The notes beneath the pieces were generated by a model. The model was not told the origin of the DNA and made no database searches. It was given only the letters and a program-made list of their open reading frames with translations. A program made the translations under genes and the position numbers. 64,000 nucleotides of DNA, from contig NZ_CP073721.1 in NCBI RefSeq assembly GCF_025264685.1, positions 487,001 through 551,000 on the forward strand, given 5' to 3'. The number at the start of each line of letters is the position of its first letter. Within the stretch, counting starts at the first letter, position 1. Source of the stretch: Dactylosporangium roseum (lineage in GTDB: Bacteria; Actinomycetota; Actinomycetes; Mycobacteriales; Micromonosporaceae). Shown here in pieces: positions 1 to 7,722 of this stretch.

Positions 1-838
1 AGACCCGCGGGCTGCGGCTGGCCGCCGCCATCGCGCCGACGACGCTCATCGCGAGCGCCGCGTATGCGCGGGGTGTCACCCGGGGACGAGTCTGGTGCAG
101 CCATTCCAGCGACTGCTTCCACGGCGCGTCGAAGCTGATCCGCGGGCGGTTCTCGTCGGCGTACCAGATCACCAGCGGCTCTTCGGCGTAAATCAGGTCC
201 ACGCCCTCCTCCTGGAGGCTCCGCAGGGTCCAGTCGAGCTCCTGGAGGCGCCGCAGGCCGTCGGCGAAGGGCACCTTCCGCAGCAGGGCGGTCGGCGCCA
301 TGATCGTCGAGGTCTGGATGAACCCGTCGCCGTGGAAGAACCCGTGCCGCACGGCGAGATACTCACTGATCGGCTCGCCCGGTGCCGGGATGCGGCGCGG
401 CATGATCAGCTCGGCCCGCGGGGTCCGCATGAAGAGGCGGCTGCCGACGATCGGCAGCGGTATCCCGGACGCCTTCGCACGGGCGAGCTGGGTGGCGAGC
501 TTCTCCGGCAGCCATTCGTCGTCGTCGTCGAGGAACGCGACCCAATCGGCGTGGGCGGCGGCGACCCCATGGTTGCGGGCCGCCGGCGCGCCGCCGGACA
601 CCTCCAGCTCGATCGAGCGGACCCGCTCGTCACCGACCGCGCGGAGCGCCTCTGCCGTGGCCGGGTCAGGACCGTCGATGACGACGATGACCTCGATGTC
701 CCTCAGGCTCTGGGCCAGTGCACTGCGCACCGCGCGCACCACCAGCTCGGGCCGGTTGCGGGTGGGAATGACGACGCTGACCTGTGGGTCACGCGCCGAA
801 GGCGTCGACCGGAGCGGGGAAGGTTCGGGTCTTTGCAC
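1..838 (-). CDS. Glycosyltransferase family 2 (partial, C-terminus outside window)
   Basis: The minus strand encodes a GT-A type glycosyltransferase truncated by the window edge. Near the N-terminus is SVVIPTRNRPELV, the usual GT2 nucleotide-sugar strand, followed by GAPAARNHG and the DXD-like FLDDDDEW that coordinates metal and sugar nucleotide. An ELDW motif further on is typical of the acceptor-side acid. The likely start is GTG at 838; an in-frame TTG at 847 is possible and a TGA stops the frame just upstream. It lies 57 bp after the GT-C-like membrane protein gene in the same direction, so the two probably form a surface-glycan operon. The acceptor and donor cannot be told from sequence. 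Confidence 0.8.
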   Translation of the reverse strand, partial: MQRPEPSPLRSTPSARDPQVSVVIPTRNRPELVVRAVRSALAQSLRDIEVIVVIDGPDPATAEALRAVGDERVRSIELEVSGGAPAARNHGVAAAHADWVAFLDDDDEWLPEKLATQLARAKASGIPLPIVGSRLFMRTPRAELIMPRRIPAPGEPISEYLAVRHGFFHGDGFIQTSTIMAPTALLRKVPFADGLRRLQELDWTLRSLQEEGVDLIYAEEPLVIWYADENRPRISFDAPWKQSLEWLHQTRPRVTPRAYAALAMSVVGAMAAASRSPRV

Positions 839-895
839 GATGACCAATCCGTCTCGGTTTCAGTGCTCTAGAGCCGGTGACGTGACACCGAGTAC

Positions 896-2893
896 TTATG
901 GGTTTGCTGGCGTAGCGTACACGACCTGCACTTTCGTCGGATATTTCGCAGCTAGCAGGCGCGCGGCCTCGATGTTCGACGGCGCGAGTGGATCACCGAA
1001 CGCCACCGGCAACGGCTGCCCGGGTCGCACGTTGGGGCGGTTCGGGTGCTCTACGTCGACAACGAGCATGCTCGCCCGCCGGTCGTGGACGAAGAACCGC
1101 ACAGTCACCGGACTGTTGACCACCAACCGCTCCATGTCGGCGTACGTGCCGCCCTTGCCGGCCGGGTACAGCAGGTCCCGCCAGCCGGGGAAGTGCCGGT
1201 ACTGACCCTGCAGCGCCGCGGCACCGAGTGTCGCCGACCAGTTACGCCACGGGCTCCCCATGAGATCGACGTTCACCGCGTTGCCCCCGTCCGGGAACAT
1301 GCGGGCCATCAATAGCGCGTCGCGGGCCGCCTCCGGTGAGCCGCGGTCCTTGCCCAGTGCGAGCTGCACACCCGGCGCCACCGGTGTCGTGTGCCATTTG
1401 CCGCCGGCGACCGCCATGGCGAGCGCGACGGGGAGCGCGATCACCGCCTGCGCCCGCACCGGCACGCGGGCCAGGCCGCCGAGAGCGCACAGGGCGACCA
1501 CGATCAGCAGGTGGAGCAGCTTGTCGAAGTAGTAGACCGGCCGGCCGATGGTGGCGATCTGATACAGGCCGATGCCGGCCGCGCAGGCGGACGCGACACC
1601 GACGGCGAACAGCGCGGTCCGGCGGCTCGGCGCGCGCAGGCCGTTGCGGACGGTGAGCGTGAGCACCGCCAGTCCCACCAGGACCGCGGTGGCGGGGCGG
1701 TCGACGACTCTGGCCGTACCGTTGAGGAGGAGCTGCTCACCGCTGGAGGCGGCCATGGCGGTCAGCGGGCCGATCGCGGCCACCACCGCCGTGAGCACCG
1801 CCGCGACCCAGCCCCACCAGCGGCGCCACAGCCGGGCGCGCCGCATCCACCAGAGCGCGGCCACACCGGCGTAGGGCAGGAAGAGCGGGTAGCTGAACGA
1901 CACTCCCACCAGCAGCAGCGCCACCGTGACGGTCTGCTCGCCGAGCCGCGTGAGCGGGCGGGCGACGATCGCGGTCAGGACCGCCGCGCAGGCGAGGCCG
2001 GCCAGCTCGTTCGGGTAGCCGCGGGCCAGTACCGTCACCGGGTCGCCCAGGACCAGCCAGGCGGCGACGAGCAGTAGCACCGGCAGTGTGCGGGCCGGGC
2101 TCGCGCCGGGGCCGGCGATGCGCCGCGCCGCCCAGAGCACCGCCAGCGCGAGCAGCAGAAACGTGCCGATGAGCAGCCAGACGAAGACGTCGGCGGCGGT
2201 GCCGGGCGCGCCGCTGCCGCCCGACGAGCGCACGAAGCGGTCCAGCACCGCGTAGGCGAAGTGCAGCCCCTGCGGGTAGTTGGCTATGCCTCGCCATTCT
2301 CCGTCCGGTACGAACGGAAGCAGCGCATCCGGACGCATGAACAGATAGCCGCCGGTGCGGCCGATCACGTCGTACATCAGGTAGTGGCGTGCGATGTCCT
2401 CGCCGGCCAGGGGTAGTCCCAGGCGTCCGCCGAGGTCCCTGACCACATACGGCACCAGGGAGATCAGCGACACCCCGGCGGCGGCCAGCGCGAGGAGCCA
2501 GTCGACGCGGAGCCCGTGCTTCGGCCCGGCCCTCCGCGGGGTCCTGTTCAGGCGGCCGGTCGCGGCGGCGACCAGCACCAGGACGGTCAGCGACACACCG
2601 GCGATCAGCGTCGGGTGCAGGTGACCGGGCCACAGCGTGATGGCCAGGCCGAAGAGGCAGGCCGCGCCGAAGAGCTGCGCACACGCCAGCACCAGCCGGT
2701 CGAGCAGGCCGACGCTGCCCCGCTGGATCGCCGCCGTCCCGGCCAGCACCACGAGCGGTAGCAGCACGTCGAGCTCGATCGGGTGGGTCGCCAACGGCAG
2801 GAGCCAGGCCAGTGCGAGCCCTGCCGCGATCTTCGGCACTGATCGCCCAGTCGCCGCGCCTTCGCTGGTCTCCTTCGGGATCACCGTCACCAC
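896..2893 (-). CDS. Polytopic membrane protein, GT-C glycosyltransferase-like
   Basis: A 665-residue protein with about 12 predicted hydrophobic helices (for example LLPLVVLAGTAAI and LLALAAAGVSLISLVPYVV). A large extracytoplasmic loop after the third to fifth helices contains GEDIARHYLMYD and YPQGLHFAYAV, which resembles the acidic first loop of lipid-sugar-dependent GT-C enzymes. The C-terminal about 110 residues are soluble. The start is GTG 2893, preceded by GGAG at a normal spacing; GTG 2890 is also possible. It precedes the GT2 gene and is divergent from the LCP ligase gene, which supports a role in surface polysaccharide assembly. I do not recognise a specific family, and a transport or flippase role is not excluded. 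Confidence 0.6.
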   Translation of the reverse strand: MVTVIPKETSEGAATGRSVPKIAAGLALAWLLPLATHPIELDVLLPLVVLAGTAAIQRGSVGLLDRLVLACAQLFGAACLFGLAITLWPGHLHPTLIAGVSLTVLVLVAAATGRLNRTPRRAGPKHGLRVDWLLALAAAGVSLISLVPYVVRDLGGRLGLPLAGEDIARHYLMYDVIGRTGGYLFMRPDALLPFVPDGEWRGIANYPQGLHFAYAVLDRFVRSSGGSGAPGTAADVFVWLLIGTFLLLALAVLWAARRIAGPGASPARTLPVLLLVAAWLVLGDPVTVLARGYPNELAGLACAAVLTAIVARPLTRLGEQTVTVALLLVGVSFSYPLFLPYAGVAALWWMRRARLWRRWWGWVAAVLTAVVAAIGPLTAMAASSGEQLLLNGTARVVDRPATAVLVGLAVLTLTVRNGLRAPSRRTALFAVGVASACAAGIGLYQIATIGRPVYYFDKLLHLLIVVALCALGGLARVPVRAQAVIALPVALAMAVAGGKWHTTPVAPGVQLALGKDRGSPEAARDALLMARMFPDGGNAVNVDLMGSPWRNWSATLGAAALQGQYRHFPGWRDLLYPAGKGGTYADMERLVVNSPVTVRFFVHDRRASMLVVDVEHPNRPNVRPGQPLPVAFGDPLAPSNIEAARLLAAKYPTKVQVVYATPANP

Positions 2894-3037
2894 AAGTACT
2901 CTCCGTATCGACCGGGGCACTCGGCATCGTGGTGCTCCACCGGGACGTGACGATATCGCGTCGTCCAGGTACCGTGCAGAAGACTTCCGGGGGCCGACCT
3001 TCATGACTGAAGGTGACTGCCGAAAGACTACTGAGGA

Positions 3038-4207
3038 GTGGAGGCGTTGGCGAAGGGCGGCGTGGCGCAGCGGAAAGGCCGTGGCCGGCGGGACCCTCTG
3101 TGGGCTCGCATTCTTGTCGCGGTCGGCGCGCTGCTCATGATCAGCGCCGGCACCACGTTCGTGCTGAAGGACGTCGTGTTCGGCTACGCGACACGCAGTG
3201 TCAAGAAAGAAGACCTGCTGCCTGCCGGGCAAGGCAAGCACGCGAGCGTCAGCGGCGCCAAGAATCTCCTGCTCATCGGCATCGACCCGCGCCCGAACCA
3301 GAACCCGAACGACGCCATCCGGTCGGACTCGATTCTCATTCTGCACATTCCGGCATCGCACGACATGGCGTTCCTGATCTCGATTCCCCGTGACACGTGG
3401 GTCTCGGTCCCGAAGTACAACAACGGGAAGCACGCGTTCAACGGTGGCAAGGACAAGATCAACGGAGCTTTCGCCGAGGGCGGCCTCGGGCTGACCGGCA
3501 AGGATCAGCGCAAGCACGGCACGACGCTGCTGGCCGAGACCATCAAGCAGAACTGGGGCATCACCTTCGACGCGGCCGCCATCGTCGACTTCGTCGGGTT
3601 CCAGGAAGTGGTGAACGTCGTCGGCGGCGTCGACATGTACGTCGACCAGCGCACCGTCTCGGTCCACAACGGCACCGACGCGCATGGAAACCACAAGGTG
3701 CCGTTCGACCAGCGGGACAACGGCCGCGGGGGCACCGACCTGATCCCGATCAGGGGCGTGACCCCGAAGGTCTACGAGGTCGGCTACCAGCACCTGGCGG
3801 CCTGGGAGGCGCTCGACTACGTTCGCCAGCGGGAGACGCTGCCCAACAGTGACTACGACCGGCAGCGTCACCAGCAGCAGTTCATCAAGGCGCTGCTGAA
3901 GAAGATCGCCAGCAAGGAGGTGCTCGGCAATCCGAGCATGCTCAACAACGTGCTGGACGTCGTCGGCCGGGCCGTGACGATCGACACGGGCAGCATCGGC
4001 CTCGATGACTGGATCTTCGCGATGCGCAACATCGACGGCGACCGGATGCTCACGCTGAAGACCAACAACGGCGGCTTCCACCAGTCGACGGAAAACCCGG
4101 GCGCCGAGGCGCTGGACGAGATGACGCTCGACCTGCTGGCCGCCGTGCGAGCGAAAAACGTCCCCGCGTTCGTCTCGAACAACCCGTCCCTCGTCAGCGC
4201 CAGCTAG
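3038..4207 (+). CDS. LytR-CpsA-Psr (LCP) family cell-wall glycopolymer ligase
   Basis: A 389-residue type II membrane protein. A basic N-terminus and one transmembrane helix (about residues 22-44) precede the LCP domain. Family motifs are present: NLLLIGIDPR, RSDSILILHIP, ISIPRDTWV, DKINGAFAEGG and the C-terminal YVRQRETLPNSDYDRQRHQQ block with the Arg and Asp residues that bind the polyprenyl pyrophosphate. LCP enzymes move glycopolymers from a lipid carrier onto peptidoglycan outside the membrane. The annotated GTG start has a poor ribosome site; TTG at 3050, eight bases after GAGGAG, is a good alternative. Its position opposite two glycosyltransferases fits wall glycopolymer attachment. 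Confidence 0.9.
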   Translation: MEALAKGGVAQRKGRGRRDPLWARILVAVGALLMISAGTTFVLKDVVFGYATRSVKKEDLLPAGQGKHASVSGAKNLLLIGIDPRPNQNPNDAIRSDSILILHIPASHDMAFLISIPRDTWVSVPKYNNGKHAFNGGKDKINGAFAEGGLGLTGKDQRKHGTTLLAETIKQNWGITFDAAAIVDFVGFQEVVNVVGGVDMYVDQRTVSVHNGTDAHGNHKVPFDQRDNGRGGTDLIPIRGVTPKVYEVGYQHLAAWEALDYVRQRETLPNSDYDRQRHQQQFIKALLKKIASKEVLGNPSMLNNVLDVVGRAVTIDTGSIGLDDWIFAMRNIDGDRMLTLKTNNGGFHQSTENPGAEALDEMTLDLLAAVRAKNVPAFVSNNPSLVSAS

Positions 4208-4257
4208 CGTCGCGTGCGAGCCGAGGCGACCAAGGCCGACTCGGCTCGCACGCGACG
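4208..4257. terminator. Bidirectional terminator between LCP and sigma factor genes
   Basis: Perfect 18-bp inverted repeat (arms 4208-4225 and 4240-4257, 14-nt loop) between two convergent genes. It begins one base after the LCP stop codon. There is no strong T tract on either side. Confidence 0.8.
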
Positions 4258-4270
4258 GACACCAAAGGGG

Positions 4271-5128
4271 TCAGTCGGTCACGGCGGTCAGCTCCGAGCG
4301 CAGGGTGCGCAGGGCGCCGGCCAGGAGGCGGGAGACGTGCATCTGTGAGATGCCGAGCTCGGCCGCGATCTGGGACTGGGTCAGGTTGCCGTGGAAGCGC
4401 ATCGCGATGATCTTCTGCTCGCGCTCGGGGAGCTTGGCCAGCAGCGGCCGCAGCGCCTCGCGGTTCTCGACGTTGCGCATGTCGGGGTCCTCGCCGCCGA
4501 GCAGGTCGCCGAGGCCGGCCGCGCCGGCGTCACCGGCGTCGCCGACCGGCGCGTCGAGCGACAGCGCCCGGTACGCCTGGCCGCAGTCCAGGCCCTCGAT
4601 GATCTCCTCTTCGCTCACGTTCAGGCGGGTGGCGAGGTCGGTGACGGTCGGGGAGCGGCCGAGGTCCTGGGCGAGGTCGCCGGAGACCTTGCTGATCTCC
4701 AGGCGCAGTTCCTGGAGGCGGCGGGGGACGCGGACGTCCCAGCCCTTGTCGCGGAAGTGTCGTTTGAGCTCGCCGACGATCATCGGGATCGCGTAGCTGG
4801 TGAACGCGGCGCCGCGCGTCGGGTCGTAGCCGTCGACGGACTTGATCAGGCCGAGGTTGGCGACCTGGACGAGGTCGTCGAACTGTTCGCCGCGGTTGCG
4901 GAAGCGCCGGGCGAGGTATTCGGCCAGCGGGATGTACAGCTCGATCAGCCGGGCCCGGACGCGGTCGCGGTCGGGCCCGCCGGGAAGGTCGGCCATCAAG
5001 GACAGCAGCGCCTTGGCCTGCGCGTCGGTGGCGCGCGTGGGGTTCGAGGCCGTGCCGTTCTCGGCGGCGCCGGTGGGCGCGGCGGAGGCGAGAGCGCGGT
5101 CGATGGCGTGGTCGACGGAGATGGTCAC
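4271..5128 (-). CDS. SigB/SigF-type RNA polymerase sigma factor
   Basis: A 285-residue group 3 sigma factor of the SigB/SigF/SigG class. Region 2 carries EQFDDLVQVANLGLIKSVD and the DNA-melting segment TSYAIPMIVGELKRHFRD (about residues 81-127). Region 3 includes VRVPRRLQELR. Region 4 has REQKIIAMRF and a helix-turn-helix ending in SQMHVSRLLA (about residues 235-272). GTG at 5128 is chosen because AAGGGG lies nine bases upstream; upstream in-frame codons look non-coding. Such factors drive general stress and developmental regulons and are held by RsbW-type anti-sigma kinases. A kinase and a STAS antagonist of that type lie 1.2-2 kb away, so they may be its partners (inference). Confidence 0.93.
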   Translation of the reverse strand: MTISVDHAIDRALASAAPTGAAENGTASNPTRATDAQAKALLSLMADLPGGPDRDRVRARLIELYIPLAEYLARRFRNRGEQFDDLVQVANLGLIKSVDGYDPTRGAAFTSYAIPMIVGELKRHFRDKGWDVRVPRRLQELRLEISKVSGDLAQDLGRSPTVTDLATRLNVSEEEIIEGLDCGQAYRALSLDAPVGDAGDAGAAGLGDLLGGEDPDMRNVENREALRPLLAKLPEREQKIIAMRFHGNLTQSQIAAELGISQMHVSRLLAGALRTLRSELTAVTD

Positions 5129-5667
5129 AGGAACAGACCCCTTCTGGTGCGGGTGACCGGACGCGGTGACGGCGCAGACGTCCGCTGCGCGGGGATGGGA
5201 AGACGTCACCGGCCAGCTCTCGGGAGCCGCTGGAGGGCCCACTGGGCTGGCGCCGGTCGGGAATCGCTCTCGGCGCCCGTTTCTTGAGCGCCGGCGCAAG
5301 ACCTGCGAGGCTCACCGGGGCGATCCGCCGCTGCTGGACGGGACCCCAGGTCCGTGGGCCGCTGATTTAGGCCGTTCGGACGAGGTGAACGGAGCCGAGC
5401 GTACTAGACATCTCGCCAGAACGCGAGGCGAGCGCTCCCATTGGGTTTGAAGCCGGTCGTTATATCACTGACTGTTCAGTACGGCAATACGCTGAGTGTT
5501 CACAAGGCTTGCTTATGCATTTCAGTTTGGTAGTCGATCAGGTCCGTATCCCGATACCGGGGCTGCGTTTTCGCAGTGCGCAGGCTACCGTCTCCACCGT
5601 GGCGTGCGCCTGTTTCAACATTGACTCGTGAGGTGCGGGTCGGGGCGTCGTCGCTAAGGAGTTACAC
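5129..5667. other. 539-bp divergent intergenic region, sigma factor / cold-shock gene
   Basis: No convincing gene. The half next to the cold-shock gene (about 5440-5640) is clearly AT-richer than the surroundings, with TTATATCACTGACTGTTCAG and TTGCTTATGCATTTCAGTTT, and probably carries the csp promoter and a long structured 5' leader as is usual for cold-shock mRNAs. The half next to the sigma factor has a candidate -10 (TACGCT on the minus strand near 5400). Confidence 0.5.
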
Positions 5668-5871
5668 GTGGCATCAGGCACGGTGAAGTGGTTCAACTCG
5701 GAGAAGGGCTACGGCTTCATCTCTCAGGACAACGGCGGCCCCGACGTGTTCGCGCACTACTCGGCGATCCAGGCCACCGGCTACCGTGAGCTGACCGAGG
5801 GTCAGAAGGTCGAGTTCGAGATCACGCAGGGCCAGAAGGGGCCGCAGGCCGACAATATCCGCGCGGTCTGA
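5668..5871 (+). CDS. Cold-shock protein, CspA family
   Basis: A 67-residue single OB-fold nucleic-acid chaperone. It starts [15 protein letters not shown], so RNP1 (KGYGFI) and RNP2 (VFAHYS) are both present. The GTG start follows AAGGAG with six bases of spacing. It is transcribed alone and closed by an intrinsic terminator. A close paralogue lies at 50002. The long AT-rich leader suggests post-transcriptional temperature control, known for the family but not shown here. Confidence 0.95.
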   Translation: MASGTVKWFNSEKGYGFISQDNGGPDVFAHYSAIQATGYRELTEGQKVEFEITQGQKGPQADNIRAV

Positions 5872-5921
5872 CACACCCCTGAGTCGTAGGCCGAGACCCG
5901 CTTCACGGCCGAAGGAGTAGC

Positions 5922-5955
5922 AAGCCCCCGCACGAGGCGTCTCGCGCGGGGGCTT
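5922..5955. terminator. Intrinsic terminator after csp
   Basis: Arms AAGCCCCCGC and GCGGGGGCTT (perfect 10 bp), a 14-nt loop and a short T run. It lies between the csp stop and the end of the convergent small-protein gene, so it can serve both. Confidence 0.85.
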
Positions 5956-5973
5956 TGCAGTGTTCGGGCAGGC

Positions 5974-6252
5974 TCAGGTGAGGGCAGCCCGCGATTCGAC
6001 GAAAACCTCCGGGGTGCACGACTCGGCGTACGCATGACGGATCATGCGCAGCGCCCAGCCCATACGGGTGGTCGCCGTCTCCGGATGATCGCCGAACTCG
6101 GTGGCCATGCGGGCCGTGCAGCCCTGCACGCCGATCATGCGGAGCGTACAGGTGACAGCCGCGCGGACGTCCGCGTCAGCCGGGTTCTGGGACATCTGCA
6201 ACGTGGAGGCGAAGAGCGCTTCGGCGCGAACCGCTGCAAACGTTGACTCCAT
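5974..6252 (-). CDS. Small conserved actinobacterial protein, paralogue A
   Basis: 92 residues, mostly helical, no membrane segment. It is clearly paralogous to the protein at 7119-7382: both begin with T-F-x-x-x-R-A-E-A-L-F-A-S, then share DVRAAVT or EVRAAVTATLR, GC-x-ARMATEFGDHPETA and an RMxWALxMxRxAY segment. The start is ATG 6252 after AGGAGG. It is the last gene of a four-gene operon (7382 to 5974) around an anti-sigma kinase and a STAS protein. I do not know its function. The position suggests a stress-regulation accessory or a target of that module. Confidence 0.8.
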   Translation of the reverse strand: MESTFAAVRAEALFASTLQMSQNPADADVRAAVTCTLRMIGVQGCTARMATEFGDHPETATTRMGWALRMIRHAYAESCTPEVFVESRAALT

Positions 6253-6318
6253 CGTGTACCTCCTGCTTGCAACTCCCTGCTTGGGGCACGGTGGCGCCGG
6301 ATCCGGGCGCCGAAGTGA

Positions 6319-6651
6319 TCACTGCTCGACTGCCAGTTGCCGGTCGGGCAGCCCGAACACCTCCAGCAATCCGGTCAGTTGGAGGAGCCGGTGTACCGCA
6401 GGGCTGGTCCCGGTGATGCGCAGTCCTCCCTCGACGTCGGAGTTCGCGGCGACGAGCACCTGGATGCCCGTCGAATCCATGAAGGGGACCCCGGACAAGT
6501 CGAGATCCACCCGTGGGGGTGCGTACCGGCGGATGGCGTCGCGCAGGACCTTGATCAGCTCGGGGGCGCTGGTCACGTCCAACTCGCCGGTGGCGGTCAC
6601 GGTGAGCGTGCCGTCCGCGGCGGGCGTGGCGAGTGCGGCGAAGGCGGTCAT
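6319..6651 (-). CDS. STAS-domain anti-sigma factor antagonist
   Basis: 110 residues covering one STAS domain of the SpoIIAA/RsbV type. The signature VPFMDSTGIQVL is present, with Ser60 (DSTG) at the site normally phosphorylated by the partner kinase. GGLRITGTS and the terminal helix follow. When unphosphorylated, such proteins bind the anti-sigma kinase and release sigma. The ATG at 6651 follows GGGGAG. It lies 61 bp downstream of the kinase gene on the same strand, the standard partner arrangement. Confidence 0.92.
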   Translation of the reverse strand: MTAFAALATPAADGTLTVTATGELDVTSAPELIKVLRDAIRRYAPPRVDLDLSGVPFMDSTGIQVLVAANSDVEGGLRITGTSPAVHRLLQLTGLLEVFGLPDRQLAVEQ

Positions 6652-6712
6652 GGCCGCTCCCCACGCCGGGATGTCGCGGCGGTTCGGGCGCCGCGGTGCC
6701 GATTCGCGCTCT

Positions 6713-7081
6713 TCATAGCTTCTTCGTCACCTTTACGAGCAGGTCGTCGTGGTCGACGTCCACCGAGTCCGCCAACGTTTTGACGATCCGGAGGGAATGC
6801 CCGGAGGAGGTCAAGGCGTTGACTACATCGGAGGCTTGGTCGCCGGGGTTCGTGACCTCAATCACACACTGTGTTTCATTCACTGTGGCCCGCACCTGAA
6901 ACGCGACGCCGACGCGTACGTGAGCGATCACGTTGGCCCACGTCTCGCTGATGATCAGGCCGATGTCCGCTCTGGGCTGTTCGGCGACGCCGAGACCCGC
7001 GAGGGCACCATCCAGCACATGCCGGAGCGTGCTCATACGATCGAGGTCACGCGGCAGGTCGACGGTCAGGCGAAGGTCCAC
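6713..7081 (-). CDS. RsbW-like anti-sigma regulatory kinase (GHKL ATPase)
   Basis: 122-residue HATPase_c protein. The N-box is IISETWANVIAH (the Glu activates water, the Asn binds metal). The G1-like segment is VTNPGDQASD and the G2-like segment is SGHSLRIVKTLADS. This matches RsbW/SpoIIAB-type serine kinases that sequester sigma factors and phosphorylate STAS antagonists. The G1 box is less canonical than the usual DxGxG. The start is GTG 7081; an open frame upstream does not look coding and the ribosome site is weak. The downstream STAS gene is the likely substrate. Confidence 0.85.
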   Translation of the reverse strand: MDLRLTVDLPRDLDRMSTLRHVLDGALAGLGVAEQPRADIGLIISETWANVIAHVRVGVAFQVRATVNETQCVIEVTNPGDQASDVVNALTSSGHSLRIVKTLADSVDVDHDDLLVKVTKKL

Positions 7082-7118
7082 ACCTGATCTGTTACCGCAG
7101 CGGCCGAACGGGAAACAC

Positions 7119-7382
7119 TCAGCCGGCGTATGCGAACTCACGGGAGGCGAGATCCTGGTAGGCGGAGCGCACCATGCCGAGCGCCCAGGCCATGCGGTTG
7201 GCGGCCGTCTCCGGGTGCTCACCGAACTCGCCGGCGACCCGGGCGGCACAGCCGTTCACACCGAAACGGCGCAGCGTCGCGGTCACCGCGGCGCGCACCT
7301 CCAACGGCGAAGGCTCCTGCGAGCCCTGGAGCGGGGAGGCGAACAGCGCCTCGGCCCGGATTACGTCGAACGTGGTGCCCAT
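7119..7382 (-). CDS. Small conserved actinobacterial protein, paralogue B
   Basis: 87 residues and first gene of the operon; paralogue of the protein at 5974-6252, with about half of positions shared in the visible alignment. It carries the same TFDVIRAEALFAS start and GEFGEHPETAANRMAWALGM block. ATG 7382 is preferred over the upstream in-frame 7418 because GGGGGG lies just ahead and the paralogue starts at the same residue. A single Cys in NGCAAR is conserved in both copies (GCTAR in the other). Function unknown. Confidence 0.78.
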   Translation of the reverse strand: MGTTFDVIRAEALFASPLQGSQEPSPLEVRAAVTATLRRFGVNGCAARVAGEFGEHPETAANRMAWALGMVRSAYQDLASREFAYAG

Positions 7383-7722
7383 GTCAACCCCCCGGTTGGT
7401 GTGCTCCTTGACACCCACAAGAAAACCGGTGGCGCGGTGCGGCCCGGGACTCCGGACGGTTGCCGGACGGTAGCGCCCGACCGCCGCGCCGCGCGCGACA
7501 CGGAGGTGGTAGGACTTGCCCCCGACCTCGGCACGGGTTACCGTCGAGCCAGTCCCGCGGATGTCGGCAATCTCGCCGCCCGGGGACGGCCTTCGTCACC
7601 GCGTGTCACGCTCTCGCACGAAGCCAGCGGCCACCGCACATGCAGCGCCCACTGTCCGCCCGGTCACACGCGGATCCGATCCACAGTTTCTTCCGGCCGC
7701 ACAGTCCCTTAGGAGGACGCCC
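7383..7722. other. 340-bp divergent region upstream of rho
   Basis: Sits between the stress operon (leftward) and rho (rightward). The rho frame stays open back to 7516, but the AGGAGG-backed ATG at 7723 marks the start. No other gene is supported; it presumably holds both promoters. Confidence 0.45.

Noticed and set aside
896..4081. Very long open frame on the minus strand spanning the GT-C-like gene and the LCP region
   Set aside because: Only the part up to 2893 is coding; the rest is antisense to the LCP gene, whose domain motifs are unmistakable on the plus strand.
5166..5450. 94-codon plus-strand frame upstream of csp
   Set aside because: No ribosome site, unusual composition and overlap with the sigma-factor promoter region.
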